A stretch of 61,594 bases of DNA from Sulfurimicrobium sp. (lineage in GTDB: Bacteria; Pseudomonadota; Gammaproteobacteria; Burkholderiales; Sulfuricellaceae). The notes beneath the pieces were generated by a model, which was not told where the DNA came from, searched no databases, and worked only from the letters and a program-made list of their open reading frames with translations. Where the stretch lies: assembly GCA_030652035.1 (NCBI GenBank), contig JAUSBJ010000032.1, forward strand, positions 1 through 61,594, read 5' to 3'. This document shows positions 18,046 through 28,689 of this stretch, piece by piece (the first letter of the stretch is position 1; each line of letters begins with the position of its first letter). A program made the position numbers and the translations under genes.

Positions 18046-19386
18046 ATGCAAATTAAAAAAATGGCTGCAGCCATGGCATATATGGCAATTCCGGGGATTG
18101 CATTCGCCACTAATGGCATGAATATGGAAGGCTATGGCCCGATTGCGCTTGGTATGGGGGGGGCGTCCATGGCTTACGACAACGGTTCCGCTGCAATGAT
18201 GAATAACCCCGCTACTTTAGGGTTGATGGAGGACAACCATCGCCTGGATCTGGCATTGGGTGTTCTGGCCCCTGATGTGAATTCCAGCATGGGTGGAAAT
18301 TCTGCCCGTTCTTCAGCGGATTCATTTGGGGGACCCGCTCTGGGGTGGAGTCGCCGGCATGACAAGATGACCTTTGGTATGGGCGTTTATGGCCAGGGAG
18401 GAATGGGCACTGAATATGGTGCTAATAGCTTTATGAGCATGGGCTCTGGACTGCCGACACGCAGTGAGCTCGGGGTGGGTCGTGTGCTTTTACCCCTGGC
18501 CTACAACGTTTCTCCGGATTTCATCGTGGGAGGGTCGATTGATTTTGTTTGGGCGGGGCTAGACCTGCAAATGGCGATGCCTGCACCTCAAATGATGGGC
18601 TTGGCTACAAGTGGAAATCTATCCGCGAGTGGCGCTGGCGCTCTTGGCCTTATGCCTTGGATGGGTGTTCCAAGCAATGTAGGGTATTTCGATTTTTCCA
18701 ATAATAATGATTTCTCCGGAAAAGCGCATTCAACTGGCTGGGCAGGGAAATTGGGGATGACATACAAGGTCAATACGCAGTTGACCCTGGGTGCGACTTA
18801 TCACTCAAAAACCAATTTGGGTGATATGGAAGCCGATGGTGCCAAAATGTTGATGATAGACGCACTGGGTGTAAATCCAACGGCGACTTTGACAGGCAAG
18901 ATCAAAATCGTAGATTTCCAGTGGCCTGAAACCTATGGCGTGGGTATAGCATACCAGGCAAGCGACAAGTTGATGTTCGCTGCGGATTACAAGCGCATAA
19001 GCTGGGCAAGTGTAATGAAAAACTTCCACATGGTCTTCTCCACGGCAGACTTGAACGGCATCACCCTGGACATGAAACTGCCACAAGAGTGGAAGGATCA
19101 GGATGTCTGGATGTTAGGCCTTGCCTATCAGGCAACAGATGCATTGACCTTGCGCGCCGGCGTCAATATTGCCGATAATCCGGTGCCTGATGCCTTAATG
19201 CATCCTTTGTTTCCCGCGATTGTCAAGAATCACTATACGGCGGGGTTCGGCTACCGTTTCAGCAAAGCTTCCTCGATTGATTTCGCTTACAGTTATGCGC
19301 CAGAAGTGGCCAGCACTAATAGTTCTGGGGTAACGGTGACCCACGGGCAAAATAACATGCAGTTTATCTATAGCTTCCGTTATTGA
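18046..19386 (+). CDS. OmpP1/FadL-family outer membrane transporter (copy 2)
   Basis: A 446-aa paralogue of the porin at 15353, with the same plan: signal peptide, NGMNMEGYGPIALGMGGAS hatch motif, long shared barrel segments (QLTLGATYHSKTNLGDMEADG, VDFQWPETYGVG) and a terminal aromatic (YSFRY). The start is ATG 18046, preceded by AAAGAGG. Differences are concentrated in extracellular-loop regions and at the C-terminal end, suggesting different substrates or phage pressure. It is transcribed separately from copy 1 and has its own terminator. Confidence 0.88.
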   Translation: MQIKKMAAAMAYMAIPGIAFATNGMNMEGYGPIALGMGGASMAYDNGSAAMMNNPATLGLMEDNHRLDLALGVLAPDVNSSMGGNSARSSADSFGGPALGWSRRHDKMTFGMGVYGQGGMGTEYGANSFMSMGSGLPTRSELGVGRVLLPLAYNVSPDFIVGGSIDFVWAGLDLQMAMPAPQMMGLATSGNLSASGAGALGLMPWMGVPSNVGYFDFSNNNDFSGKAHSTGWAGKLGMTYKVNTQLTLGATYHSKTNLGDMEADGAKMLMIDALGVNPTATLTGKIKIVDFQWPETYGVGIAYQASDKLMFAADYKRISWASVMKNFHMVFSTADLNGITLDMKLPQEWKDQDVWMLGLAYQATDALTLRAGVNIADNPVPDALMHPLFPAIVKNHYTAGFGYRFSKASSIDFAYSYAPEVASTNSSGVTVTHGQNNMQFIYSFRY

Positions 19387-19406
19387 AAGTGAAACCCAGA
19401 GAAAAA

Positions 19407-19430
19407 GCCGGCGTATCGCCGGTTTTTTTT
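19407..19430 (+). terminator. Rho-independent terminator after fadL copy 2
   Basis: Stem CCGGCG/CGCCGG with a TAT loop (19408-19422) is followed by eight T residues, about 20 bp after the stop codon. Confidence 0.9.
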
Positions 19431-19655
19431 CATTCTCAGATTTGAAAAATATATTTTTGTATCACGCAACAAGAACTTGACAGAATTGGTTATTCACATC
19501 CTGGCATGTGAAGATGTTGTCATGTCGTGTGCAGCCATAGGGTATTGAGATGCGGACGTAACTATCTGTAAATAAACGAGTAATAAATTGTTCATTTGCT
19601 GCGCGTTGTAGAAAAAACGTATGCCTTCAATGGGGTTAGGTGCGCTATGGCTGGG

Positions 19656-19690
19656 CTATCCACAGAGTTATCCACAGATTCTGTGGGTAA
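19656..19690. promoter_or_regulatory. Cluster of DnaA boxes
   Basis: TTATCCACA (19668-19676) is a perfect DnaA box. CTATCCACA (19656-19664) and the opposite-strand TGTGGGTAA (19682-19690) each differ by one base. They lie within 35 bp, and CCACAG/CTGTGG also forms a small hairpin. The surrounding 19431-19767 stretch is AT-rich and holds no gene I can support. The cluster may titrate DnaA or couple a nearby promoter to replication. Confidence 0.6.
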
Positions 19691-19767
19691 CAAAATAAGT
19701 CTATTTAATTGAGTGGTTTGCCATGTGTTCCGAAAGATTACTTTAACCGATGACGCTAACTGGTGCT

Positions 19768-22700
19768 TTACGTTTTTTTGATTGTTTCCCATTGTTTTTC
19801 AAGCCTTTTTACAGAAACAGGCGAGATGGTCTTGAGCTCCTGAGCAAACAGCGATACGCGGAGTTCTTCCAGCATCCAGCGAAAATCCTTGAGCGCTTGG
19901 CTGTTTGCTTCCCCTTTACTATCGTTTTGAGTCGTTCTGTCCAGGTGATGCTGCCATAGCAGAGCCACTTGTGCCTGGTTTTGTCGGTCGCGCTCTGGCG
20001 CGCTGGCGAGCTTTTCTAGGCGCAAAGAAATGGCCTTGAGGTAGCGCGGGTAGTGGCGAAGCCATGTGAGCGGTGTGCGCGCGACGAAGCCAGGATAAAT
20101 CAGTTGAGCCAGTTGTTTTTGCATGTCTGAGATGGCGTCAGGGCTGTGCTTGGTCGTTTGTAATTTATGCGCCACGATATGAAATTCGGCCAGAATTTCT
20201 GCCGCGAGTTTACAGATCTGGTTTGCGCCGGCCACCAGCAGGGGCCGCGTCTCGTCTCGGCGCTGGTTAAACTGGGCTTCATTGCGTACCGGTGGTTTGT
20301 CGCCAATCAAGACATGCTCGGCGATGGCCTGTTGCAATGACTGTTTCAGCTCATCGCATGAGCCTAGTGGCAAATAATGTAGGCAGGTCGCTTTGCTGAC
20401 GGGCAGGGACTTCTCCAGAAAGCGTGCCTGCTCCGGCATTTGCAGCAGGAGCAGGCGCGTCAGTCCGCCCTGCATGGCCTGATCAGCCTTGGCTGGCGTG
20501 TCGAACAGGCGCAGCGCAATATGGCCATCTCGATATTGCAGAGCCGGATAGCCCAGCAGTGTTTGACCATGGCGCTGGAATTCAAGTTTTTGCGGCAGTT
20601 CGCCAAAATTCCAGGATGTGACCGAATCGCGTTCGAAGGTGGATGACAGTACGCTATCGAAGCTTTGCGCGGCTTGTCCACCAAACCTCTGGCGAAGTTC
20701 AGCGAGATCGCGGCTGCTGGCGATTTCATCGCCAGTTTCCGAAACCAGGCTGAAGTTCATTTGCAAATGTGCCGGAAGTGATTCCACTGGCCATGCTTCC
20801 GGGGGCACGCTGATCTTCTTGTGAAGAGCGACGAATCCGGCAAGAGCTTCGACCAAGGTTTGTTCACCTGGCTTGATTTGACCCATGGCTGCCGTAACAA
20901 ACTCCGGTACGGGAACGCAAGCGCTACGCAGCTTGTGTGGCAAGCCGCGAATAAGCCAGGTGATTTTCTCCCTTAGCAGGCCAGGAACCAGCCAATCACA
21001 GCGCGCGGCGTTAATCTGGTTTAGCGCGGGCAGCGGCAGTGTTAGGGTGACGCCGTCGAGAGGGTGTCCATGCTCGAAGCGATAGGACAAGTTGTATGTG
21101 TTGCCGCCGAAACTGAATGTGGGTGGGAACAGTTCTTCGGTGACATGATCCGCTTCGTGTCGCATTAGTTGCGCGCGGCTGAGGTAAAGCAGACGTGGCT
21201 GATCGCGCTCTGCCTCGCGGCGCCACTTGTCGAATGCCGCTCCGTTGTGGATGCCCGTGGGGATTAGTGCATCATAGAACTCGAAAATTCGCTGCTCGTC
21301 CACCAGAATGTCCTGCCTGCGTGCCTTGTGCTCCAATTCCTCGATATCTTCTACCAGCTTGCGGTTGTGAAGAAAAAATGGGGCTTTGCTATTGAATTCT
21401 CCCTCCACCAGGGCTGAGCGGATGAAAATTTCGCGTGATTCCGATGGATTTATGGGGCCGTAATGAATTTTACGTCTAGGTTCGATCACAAGGCCGTATA
21501 GCGTGACCCGTTCGTAGGCTGATACGCGTGCCGACTTCTTTTCCCAGTGCGGTTCAAAATAGCTGCGCCTGATGAGGTGACTAGCCAGCGGCTCGATCCA
21601 TTCGGATTCGATGCGTGCCAGAGTGCGTCCGTAGAGACGGGTGGTTTCAGTCAGTTCGGCGGCCATCAGCCATTTGGGGCTGGTGCCTTCTGTCGGGTTC
21701 GTCTGCGCTTTCTTCTGATGTGGCTTGAACAGCACCGATCCTGGGAAAATGGAGAATTTTATTCCACGTGCGCCCAGATATTCGCGGTTATCGCCTTTAA
21801 GGCCAATGTTGCCGAGGAGTCCGGTGAGCAGGGCGCGATGGATTTGGCCGTAATCTGCTTCGATCTCGTTGGGGCGCATGCCCATTTCCTTGATCATCAC
21901 AGCCAATTGACCGTGGATGTCGCGCCATTCGCGCATGCGCAATGCTGAAAGGAAATTGTCGCGGCATTGCTGGGCCAGCTTGCGGCTGGATTTCTTGTGA
22001 ACCAGCGCGTCCTCGTAAAAGCGCCACAGCTTGATAAAACCAAGAAAATCCGAACGTTCGTCCTGGAAACGGCGATGCGCTGTGTCCGCTGCTTCCTGTG
22101 CTGCAATGGGACGCTCGCGCGGATCCTGGCTGGAGAGCGCGGCAGCAATGATTAGAACTTCAGTGAGGCAGTTTTCTTTTTGAGCTGCCAGGATCATTCT
22201 CGCAATGCGGGGATCGATGGGCAACTGGGCCAGTTGCTTGCCTTGCGGCGTCAGTTGGCGCGCTTCATCCATGGCGCCGAGTTCTTCCAGAAGCTGGAAT
22301 CCGTCCGATATGGCGCGCGGATCGGGTGCTTCTAGGAAGGAGAAATTCTCAACATCACCCAATCCAAGCGTCTGCATACGCAGGATTACAGCGGCCAGAT
22401 TGCTGCGTCGTATTTCCGGGTCGGTAAAGGCTGGGCGTGCGTTGAAATCCTCCTCGCTGTAAAGGCGGATACAAATGCCTGCCGCCACGCGTCCACAACG
22501 ACCCGCGCGCTGGGAGGCTGAGGCACGCGAGGTTTTTTCAATCTGCAGGCGTTCCACCTTGGCGCGTACGCTGTAGCGTCGGATGCGGGCGTAACCCGGG
22601 TCGATCACATAGCGGATGCCGGGCACGGTGAGGGAGGTTTCCGCCACGTTGGTCGCTAGTACGATGCGCCGCGCGTCGCCGGATTTAAAAATCCGGTCCT

Positions 22701-23703
22701 GCTCGTCGCTGGATAGTCGGGCGAACAAAGGCAGGATTTCTGTAGCCGGCGCTTGTCCACGGGTGGGGTTGCCGGGAAGATGGTGCTTGCGCAGTGCTTC
22801 AGCTACGTCGCGAATTTCGCGTTCCCCTGGCAGGAAAATCAGTATATCCCCGCTGTGTGGGGAGATCTCATCCACAGCATGGAGTATGGCAAGTTCCAGT
22901 GCCTCTTCGCCGCCGCCATCCCCTTCGACCTGAAGCGGACGATAACGTATCTCTACCGGGTAAGTCCGACCTGACACCTCGATCACGGGCGCTCCATTGA
23001 AATGGGCAGAAAAACGGTCTGCGTCGATGGTGGCCGAGGTGATGATAAGTTTCAGGTCGGGGCGGCGCGGCAGGATGCGCTTGAAGTAGCCCAGCAGAAA
23101 GTCGATATTGAGGCTGCGTTCGTGTGCCTCGTCGATAATGATCGTATCGTAGGCATCGAGGAAGCGGTCGCCCTGGGTTTCGGCCAGCAGAATGCCGTCG
23201 GTCATGACCTTGATATAGTTGTTCTCACTGACCCGGTCATGAAACCGTACCTGATAGCCCACGGCCTGGCCAAGATCGGATTTGAGTTCTGCGGATATGC
23301 GCGTAGCCACGCTACGTGCAGCAATCCGTCTTGGCTGCGTGTGGCCGATCAATCCGGAGACGCCGCGTTTCAGGTCAAGACAGATTTGTGGTAGTTGCGT
23401 GGTTTTCCCTGATCCTGTTTCTCCGCAGACGATGATGACTTGGTGAGAGGCAATGGCCTTGGCAATTTCTGCGCGTTTTTCATTGACGGGTAGGTCGGCC
23501 GAAAATTCCGGCACAGGAATGTTTTCCAGGCGCTGCAGGCGGAGTTGCGCAGAAGTCGAAATTTGAGATTGCAGTCGAACCCATGCGGCATCATCTTTTT
23601 TTCCTGCGCTCTGCAGGCGTTGTAATTGGCGCGTTAGCCGGTGTCGGTCGCGCTGCATGCACGAGGCAATCAGATTGGAGAGGTCAGGGGGGTTCGAAGG
23701 CAC
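19768..23703 (-). CDS. hrpA: ATP-dependent RNA helicase HrpA
   Basis: A 1311-aa DEAH-box helicase. Walker A is CGETGSGKTTQLPQ (about residue 90), motif II is DEAH, motif III is SAT, and motif VI is SQRAGRCGRVAAG. The HA2/OB region and the long C-terminal extension specific to HrpA (DUF3418) follow, and the length matches E. coli HrpA. HrpA acts in mRNA processing and in rescuing stalled ribosomes. The gene is monocistronic, bounded by a gene-poor spacer downstream and the tusE-like terminator upstream. Confidence 0.95.
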   Translation of the reverse strand: MPSNPPDLSNLIASCMQRDRHRLTRQLQRLQSAGKKDDAAWVRLQSQISTSAQLRLQRLENIPVPEFSADLPVNEKRAEIAKAIASHQVIIVCGETGSGKTTQLPQICLDLKRGVSGLIGHTQPRRIAARSVATRISAELKSDLGQAVGYQVRFHDRVSENNYIKVMTDGILLAETQGDRFLDAYDTIIIDEAHERSLNIDFLLGYFKRILPRRPDLKLIITSATIDADRFSAHFNGAPVIEVSGRTYPVEIRYRPLQVEGDGGGEEALELAILHAVDEISPHSGDILIFLPGEREIRDVAEALRKHHLPGNPTRGQAPATEILPLFARLSSDEQDRIFKSGDARRIVLATNVAETSLTVPGIRYVIDPGYARIRRYSVRAKVERLQIEKTSRASASQRAGRCGRVAAGICIRLYSEEDFNARPAFTDPEIRRSNLAAVILRMQTLGLGDVENFSFLEAPDPRAISDGFQLLEELGAMDEARQLTPQGKQLAQLPIDPRIARMILAAQKENCLTEVLIIAAALSSQDPRERPIAAQEAADTAHRRFQDERSDFLGFIKLWRFYEDALVHKKSSRKLAQQCRDNFLSALRMREWRDIHGQLAVMIKEMGMRPNEIEADYGQIHRALLTGLLGNIGLKGDNREYLGARGIKFSIFPGSVLFKPHQKKAQTNPTEGTSPKWLMAAELTETTRLYGRTLARIESEWIEPLASHLIRRSYFEPHWEKKSARVSAYERVTLYGLVIEPRRKIHYGPINPSESREIFIRSALVEGEFNSKAPFFLHNRKLVEDIEELEHKARRQDILVDEQRIFEFYDALIPTGIHNGAAFDKWRREAERDQPRLLYLSRAQLMRHEADHVTEELFPPTFSFGGNTYNLSYRFEHGHPLDGVTLTLPLPALNQINAARCDWLVPGLLREKITWLIRGLPHKLRSACVPVPEFVTAAMGQIKPGEQTLVEALAGFVALHKKISVPPEAWPVESLPAHLQMNFSLVSETGDEIASSRDLAELRQRFGGQAAQSFDSVLSSTFERDSVTSWNFGELPQKLEFQRHGQTLLGYPALQYRDGHIALRLFDTPAKADQAMQGGLTRLLLLQMPEQARFLEKSLPVSKATCLHYLPLGSCDELKQSLQQAIAEHVLIGDKPPVRNEAQFNQRRDETRPLLVAGANQICKLAAEILAEFHIVAHKLQTTKHSPDAISDMQKQLAQLIYPGFVARTPLTWLRHYPRYLKAISLRLEKLASAPERDRQNQAQVALLWQHHLDRTTQNDSKGEANSQALKDFRWMLEELRVSLFAQELKTISPVSVKRLEKQWETIKKT

Positions 23704-23756
23704 GGCAGATGGGTTGAATTGGATCGCTGCTATTATACATGGGCGTTGAAAATGAA

Positions 23757-23790
23757 AAGGGACGCGGGTCTCTTCGACACCACGTCCCTT
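23757..23790 (-). terminator. Hairpin between the tusE-like gene and hrpA, likely terminator
   Basis: AAGGGACG (23757-23764) pairs with CGTCCCTT (23783-23790), with GGT/ACC continuing inside. Read on the minus strand it follows the tusE-like stop, and a modest T-rich run follows. Confidence 0.6.
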
Positions 23791-23820
23791 GCGAATGCGC
23801 CGGTCAAACCCGGCTTTGGA

Positions 23821-24114
23821 TCATACGCAGCCGGTAGGCTTGGGCAGTCCGCCGTATTTGGTGATCGGTTTCATCGGGCCAGTCATCCAAGTGTTGAAAA
23901 TGACTTTCTGATCTTCGTTGATGTACTTGGCGAATTTTCGAATCGGTGGTACGGAGCTTGATTCTTCATAATATTCGCGGGCTTTCAGGATGTGGCCCCA
24001 CTTTACGTCATCCAGCTCTACGCCATCTGCCTCAGCCATGGCTCGGCCGATTTCCTCGGTCCATTCGCCCATGTCGTTCAGGTAACCATCTCCATCACGT
24101 GCTGGTAATTCCAT
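23821..24114 (-). CDS. TusE/DsrC/DsvC-family sulfur relay protein
   Basis: A 97-aa protein ending in GLPKPTGCV, the flexible C-terminal arm of DsrC-family proteins, whose penultimate cysteine (CysA) carries persulfide sulfur. The segment WTEEIGRAMAEADGVEL is also typical. The second cysteine of true DsrC, about ten residues upstream (QACKIAG), is replaced: here the arm reads KPITKYGG. The protein is therefore closer to TusE or DsrC-like sulfur carriers than to the trisulfide-forming DsrC of DsrAB. No dsr or tus genes are adjacent. In an sHdr organism it may pass sulfur between rhodanese, TusA and Hdr proteins. The RBS on the minus strand is AAGGAG. Confidence 0.88.
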   Translation of the reverse strand: MELPARDGDGYLNDMGEWTEEIGRAMAEADGVELDDVKWGHILKAREYYEESSSVPPIRKFAKYINEDQKVIFNTWMTGPMKPITKYGGLPKPTGCV

Positions 24115-24343
24115 TTTTGACTCCTTAACTTAAGATTAAAAATTATTCGTTGCTCACGCCAGCAATTTCATTGCCGACTTGAGTGCGGATCTATATCCGA
24201 CCGCAATGTGAGGTTATTAAACAATATATGATCAAAACAGTCAACTATTATTTTGATTTTTTAGCGTGTGTCTATGGGTTATGCGCGGAGAGCTGTGTTT
24301 GCTATAGAATAGGTTTATCACAAAGCGCTAAAGGGTTTTTAAG

Positions 24344-24694
24344 ATGATTTCCATCGAACACCATGACCAGATCGTCAAGGTATCCGTTTTTGGTGAATTT
24401 TCCCTCGCCGATTACAAGCAGTTGGAAGAGAGCGTGGTCTATGAGCTGAAATTCAAGGGCAAGGTCAATCTGCTAGTCGATTTGCGCGACATGGCGGACT
24501 TTACCTTGGACGTGGCGTGGGAAGATGCGCGCTTCAACTGGCAGCATGCTCATGATTTCAAGAAGGTCGCAGTGATCACCCATGGCCGTCTGGTGGCTTG
24601 GAGTGCCTGGCTGGCACGTGCCTTCCTCGATGCTGAGATTCAGTTTTTCGAAAACTATGAACTTGCCAGCGATTGGGTTGAAGAGGGTTTCTGA
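24344..24694 (+). CDS. SpoIIAA-like / STAS-type small protein
   Basis: A 116-aa protein with the SpoIIAA-like (CRAL-TRIO/STAS) fold pattern: a beta-rich start (MISIEHHDQIVKVSVFGEFS), NLLVDLRDM in the middle, FKKVAVITHG and a C-terminal ASDWVEEGF typical of the family. Members occur alone in many proteobacteria and their role is unknown; lipid or small-ligand binding has been suggested for the fold. It is divergent from the tusE-like gene across a 229-bp AT-rich spacer and is followed by a Bax-inhibitor-like gene. Confidence 0.75.
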   Translation: MISIEHHDQIVKVSVFGEFSLADYKQLEESVVYELKFKGKVNLLVDLRDMADFTLDVAWEDARFNWQHAHDFKKVAVITHGRLVAWSAWLARAFLDAEIQFFENYELASDWVEEGF

Positions 24695-24770
24695 CGGATT
24701 GCAACTTTATGGTGCCTTCTGTAGTCTTAGTTAACTGAATTGTCTGTTTTACACCAAAGGAGTTAATTTG

Positions 24771-25460
24771 ATGCAACCTCAATTACGAATGGCTACCCAA
24801 ACTGTAGGCTTATCGCAATCGACGAACAAGGTTTTGCGTAACACCTACATGATGCTCGGCCTGACCATGATCCCCACAGTAATTGGTGCGGTCATCGGCA
24901 TGAGCATGAACTTTTCCTTCATGGCTCAGAGCCCGATTCTGGGTACGGTGGTCATGCTTGCAGTCATGTTTGGGCTGTTCTGGGGTATTTCCAAGAACCG
25001 GGATAGCGGCGTGGGCGTTGCCTTGCTACTGGCGCTGACTTTCTTCATGGGGATTATGCTGGGCCCGATCCTGCAAGTGGCCTTGCATCTGAAAAACGGC
25101 GCACAACTGGTGGGTCTGGCTGCAGGCGGTACGGGCGTGATTTTTCTCGCACTGTCCACCTATGCTACGGTGTCCAAGAAAGATTTCAGCTTCCTGGGTA
25201 ATTTCCTTTTCGTCGGCCTGATTCTTTTGATCATCGCTTCCCTGGCCAATATGTTCTTTCAGGTTCCTGCGGCTTCCCTGGCGATTTCCTCGGTTGCGGT
25301 GCTGATTTTCTCCGGCTTTATCCTGTTTGATGTGAGCCGCATTGTGCAGGGCGGCGAAACCAACTACATCATGGCGACCCTGGCGCTATACCTGAATATC
25401 TATAATCTGTTTGTCAATCTGTTGCAATTGCTGATGGCATTGAGCGGCGAGCGTGACTAG
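24771..25460 (+). CDS. Bax inhibitor-1/YccA-family membrane protein
   Basis: A 229-aa integral membrane protein with seven hydrophobic segments, from MMLGLTMIPTVIGAVIG to LYLNIYNLFVNLLQLLMAL. The C-terminal IYNLFVNLLQLL pattern and FILFDVSRIVQGGETNYIMA are BI-1 family signatures, the latter with the conserved acidic residues of the calcium/proton-leak core. E. coli YccA interacts with FtsH. The start is ATG 24771 with AAAGGAG eight bases upstream; a TTG three bases earlier is less likely. Confidence 0.9.
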   Translation: MQPQLRMATQTVGLSQSTNKVLRNTYMMLGLTMIPTVIGAVIGMSMNFSFMAQSPILGTVVMLAVMFGLFWGISKNRDSGVGVALLLALTFFMGIMLGPILQVALHLKNGAQLVGLAAGGTGVIFLALSTYATVSKKDFSFLGNFLFVGLILLIIASLANMFFQVPAASLAISSVAVLIFSGFILFDVSRIVQGGETNYIMATLALYLNIYNLFVNLLQLLMALSGERD

Positions 25461-25476
25461 TCGAACACGTGAATGT

Positions 25477-25504
25477 AAAAAGGGCAGCCTTGGCTGCCCT
25501 TTTT
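25477..25504. terminator. Bidirectional terminator between the YccA-like gene and proB
   Basis: A perfect 9-bp stem (AGGGCAGCC, loop TT, GGCTGCCCT; 25481-25500) is flanked by A residues on the left and T residues on the right. It can serve both the plus-strand gene and the converging proB operon. Confidence 0.9.
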
Positions 25505-25541
25505 ATTTGTGCATGTTTGCCTTCTCTGCAACCTTATCCTG

Positions 25542-26660
25542 CTAAAGCAGGACAAGGTTGTCACGATGAATCAGTTCCATTTCGTCTACGTATCCCAGGA
25601 TGGATTCAATTTTGCTGCTGGGATGGCGCATGATTTTCCTGGTTTCCCCGGCGGCGTAATTGACCAGTCCGCGGGCAATTTCCCGGCCATTCAGGTCCAC
25701 GCAGGTTACCACCTCACCGCGCTCGAAATTGCCGTTAAGGTCACACACGCCTATGGGTAGCAGGCTTTTCCCGCCCTGGCTCAAGGCCTTGGCTGCGCCA
25801 TCATCCAGCACAAGCTTGCCGCGTACCTGGAGGTGGTCGGCAAGCCACTGTTTTCTGGCGGCGATGGGCATGGTTTCAGCGATAAGCTGGGTGCCTATGG
25901 CTTCACCGCGCGCGAGGCGCACCAGTACTTCCTGCTCTCGCCCGGAAGCGATGATGGTGTGGGCGCCACTGCGAATGGCGCGCTTGGCAGCAAGGATCTT
26001 GGTCAGCATGCCGCCGCGGCCAATATCGCTGCCTGCGCCACCGGCCATTTTTTCCAGTTCAGGATCGCCTGCGCGGGCCTCCTGAATCAGTGTTGCGGCA
26101 GGATCCTTGCGCGGATCGGCACTGAACAGGCCGGCCTGGTCGGTCAGGATCACCAGCGTGTCGGCCTCGATCAGATTGGTGACCAGGGCGCCCAGGGTAT
26201 CGTTATCGCCAAAACGGATTTCGTCGGTGACCACCGTGTCGTTTTCATTGATGATGGGGATGATGTTAAGTTGCAGCAGCGTACGCAAGGTGGTCCTTGC
26301 GTTGAGGTAACGTTTGCGGTCCGAGAGGTCGTCGTGGGTAAGCAGGATCTGCGCGGTATGCAGGCCATGCTGGCGAAAGCAGGTTTCATAGACCTGTACC
26401 AACCCCATCTGACCCACTGCTGCTGCGGCCTGCAGTTCATGCACGGCGCTGGGACGCTTTTTCCAGCCCAGGCGTTGCATGCCTTCGGCAACCGCGCCGG
26501 AAGAAACAAGAACGACTTCCCGGCCCATTTTCTTGAGCTCGGCGATCTGCGCTGCCCAGTTTGCAATGGCGGCATGATCGAGGCCTGTGCCGCTGTTGGT
26601 GACCAGGCTGCTGCCGACTTTGACGACCAGGCGTCGCGAGTTTTCGAGTATGGATTTCAT
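25542..26660 (-). CDS. proB: Glutamate 5-kinase
   Basis: A 372-aa two-domain enzyme catalysing the first step of proline synthesis. The amino-acid-kinase domain starts with [14 protein letters not shown] and has [33 protein letters not shown] and [15 protein letters not shown]-terminal PUA domain ([13 protein letters not shown], then [17 protein letters not shown]) gives the full ProB length. The start lies four bases after the obgE stop in the same transcription direction, so obgE and proB are co-transcribed, a common betaproteobacterial arrangement. Confidence 0.96.
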   Translation of the reverse strand: MKSILENSRRLVVKVGSSLVTNSGTGLDHAAIANWAAQIAELKKMGREVVLVSSGAVAEGMQRLGWKKRPSAVHELQAAAAVGQMGLVQVYETCFRQHGLHTAQILLTHDDLSDRKRYLNARTTLRTLLQLNIIPIINENDTVVTDEIRFGDNDTLGALVTNLIEADTLVILTDQAGLFSADPRKDPAATLIQEARAGDPELEKMAGGAGSDIGRGGMLTKILAAKRAIRSGAHTIIASGREQEVLVRLARGEAIGTQLIAETMPIAARKQWLADHLQVRGKLVLDDGAAKALSQGGKSLLPIGVCDLNGNFERGEVVTCVDLNGREIARGLVNYAAGETRKIMRHPSSKIESILGYVDEMELIHRDNLVLL

Positions 26661-26663
26661 GTT

Positions 26664-27764
<1,101 letters not shown>

Positions 27765-27779
27765 TTATCTGTCAATACT

Positions 27780-27848
27780 TGTAGGGTGCATCGGGTGAAG
27801 CTGTGTTTCTGGATTCGGCGCAATTCGCTGCGCTATTGCGCCCTACAC
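27780..27848. repeat. Intergenic GTAGGGTGC/GCGCCCTAC repeat between rpmA and obgE
   Basis: It begins with TGTAGGGTGCATCGGGTGA and ends with the inverted form TGCGCTATTGCGCCCTAC. Such flank-inverted repeats are widespread in betaproteobacterial spacers. A related palindrome is found in frame inside hsdS at 57637-57678. Confidence 0.6.
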
Positions 27849-27862
27849 CGACTGATTTCCAT

Positions 27863-27895
27863 AAAATAAAAAGGCCCTATCGGAACGATAGGGCC
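27863..27895 (-). terminator. Terminator after rpmA (minus strand)
   Basis: GGCCCTATCG (27873-27882) and CGATAGGGCC (27886-27895) form a perfect 10-bp stem with a GAA loop. On the minus strand it is followed by a run of T/A-rich sequence (complement of AAAATAAAAA). obgE downstream would need read-through or its own promoter. Confidence 0.85.
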
Positions 27896-27923
27896 ATATC
27901 GCATTACCTGTGGTGCCTTGAAA

Positions 27924-28184
27924 TCAGGCTGCCGGGATGATGCTTACCATGGTGCGACGCAGCGCGCCTTTGACCGAAAATTGAACGTGACCGTCAATCT
28001 TTGCGAACAGGGTGTGATCCTTACCGATGCCAACATTGTCGCCGGGGTGCATCTGGGTGCCGCGCTGACGTACGATGATGCTGCCGCCGGAAACCAGTTC
28101 GCCGCCAAAGCGTTTGACGCCAAGGCGTTTGGAATGAGAGTCGCGGCCGTTACGTGAACTACCGCCTGCTTTTTTATGTGCCAT
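27924..28184 (-). CDS. rpmA: 50S ribosomal protein L27
   Basis: An 86-aa protein with the conserved N-terminal [20 protein letters not shown], which reaches the peptidyl-transferase centre, then LGVKRFGGE and [18 protein letters not shown]. It is encoded 39 bp after rplU. There is no Firmicute-type N-terminal extension. Confidence 0.98.
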   Translation of the reverse strand: MAHKKAGGSSRNGRDSHSKRLGVKRFGGELVSGGSIIVRQRGTQMHPGDNVGIGKDHTLFAKIDGHVQFSVKGALRRTMVSIIPAA

Positions 28185-28223
28185 GAGATTTCTCCTTGCT
28201 CAGCGCTTTTAATTGAGCAGCGC

Positions 28224-28535
28224 TTACTGGGCGATTTGATCGATACGGATTTCGGTAAAGTTCTGCCGATGTCCCTGGGTTTTACGATAGTGCTTACGAC
28301 GGCGCATTTTGAAAATCATCACCTTTTTCGCACGCCCCTGCCCGATAACGGTAGCCTTCACCGTTGCGCCTGCTATAAGAGGGGCACCCACTGTTACCGC
28401 TTCTCCATCCGCGACCATCAATACTTGATCCAGTACGATTTCGCTGCCGATGTCTGCCGGTATCTGTTCTATTTTAAGTTTTTCGCCAGCGACGACGCGA
28501 TATTGCTTGCCGCCGGTTTTTATGACCGCATACAT
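28224..28535 (-). CDS. rplU: 50S ribosomal protein L21
   Basis: A 103-aa protein starting [20 protein letters not shown], with [20 protein letters not shown] near the C-terminus, both invariant features of bL21. An in-frame start 41 codons upstream is rejected because the extension has no family counterpart and overlaps the ispB promoter region. First gene of rplU-rpmA-obgE-proB, diverging from ispB. Confidence 0.97.
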   Translation of the reverse strand: MYAVIKTGGKQYRVVAGEKLKIEQIPADIGSEIVLDQVLMVADGEAVTVGAPLIAGATVKATVIGQGRAKKVMIFKMRRRKHYRKTQGHRQNFTEIRIDQIAQ

Positions 28536-28689
28536 GTTGAGCTCCATTGCTTCACTTTTAAATGAACCCGGAATTATGCCTAAGCTTATGATAGAGGTCA
28601 AGATTTGTTTGCTGCCCATGACTGTGGCAAGGCCTGTGATTTTATCTCCCCTTGACACCTTCTTGTGAACATTCCTAACATTCAGTTTT

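Noticed and set aside
19431..19767. DnaA-box cluster as the chromosomal origin
   Set aside because: Only three boxes, no clear unwinding element, and no dnaA, dnaN, rpmH or parAB genes nearby.
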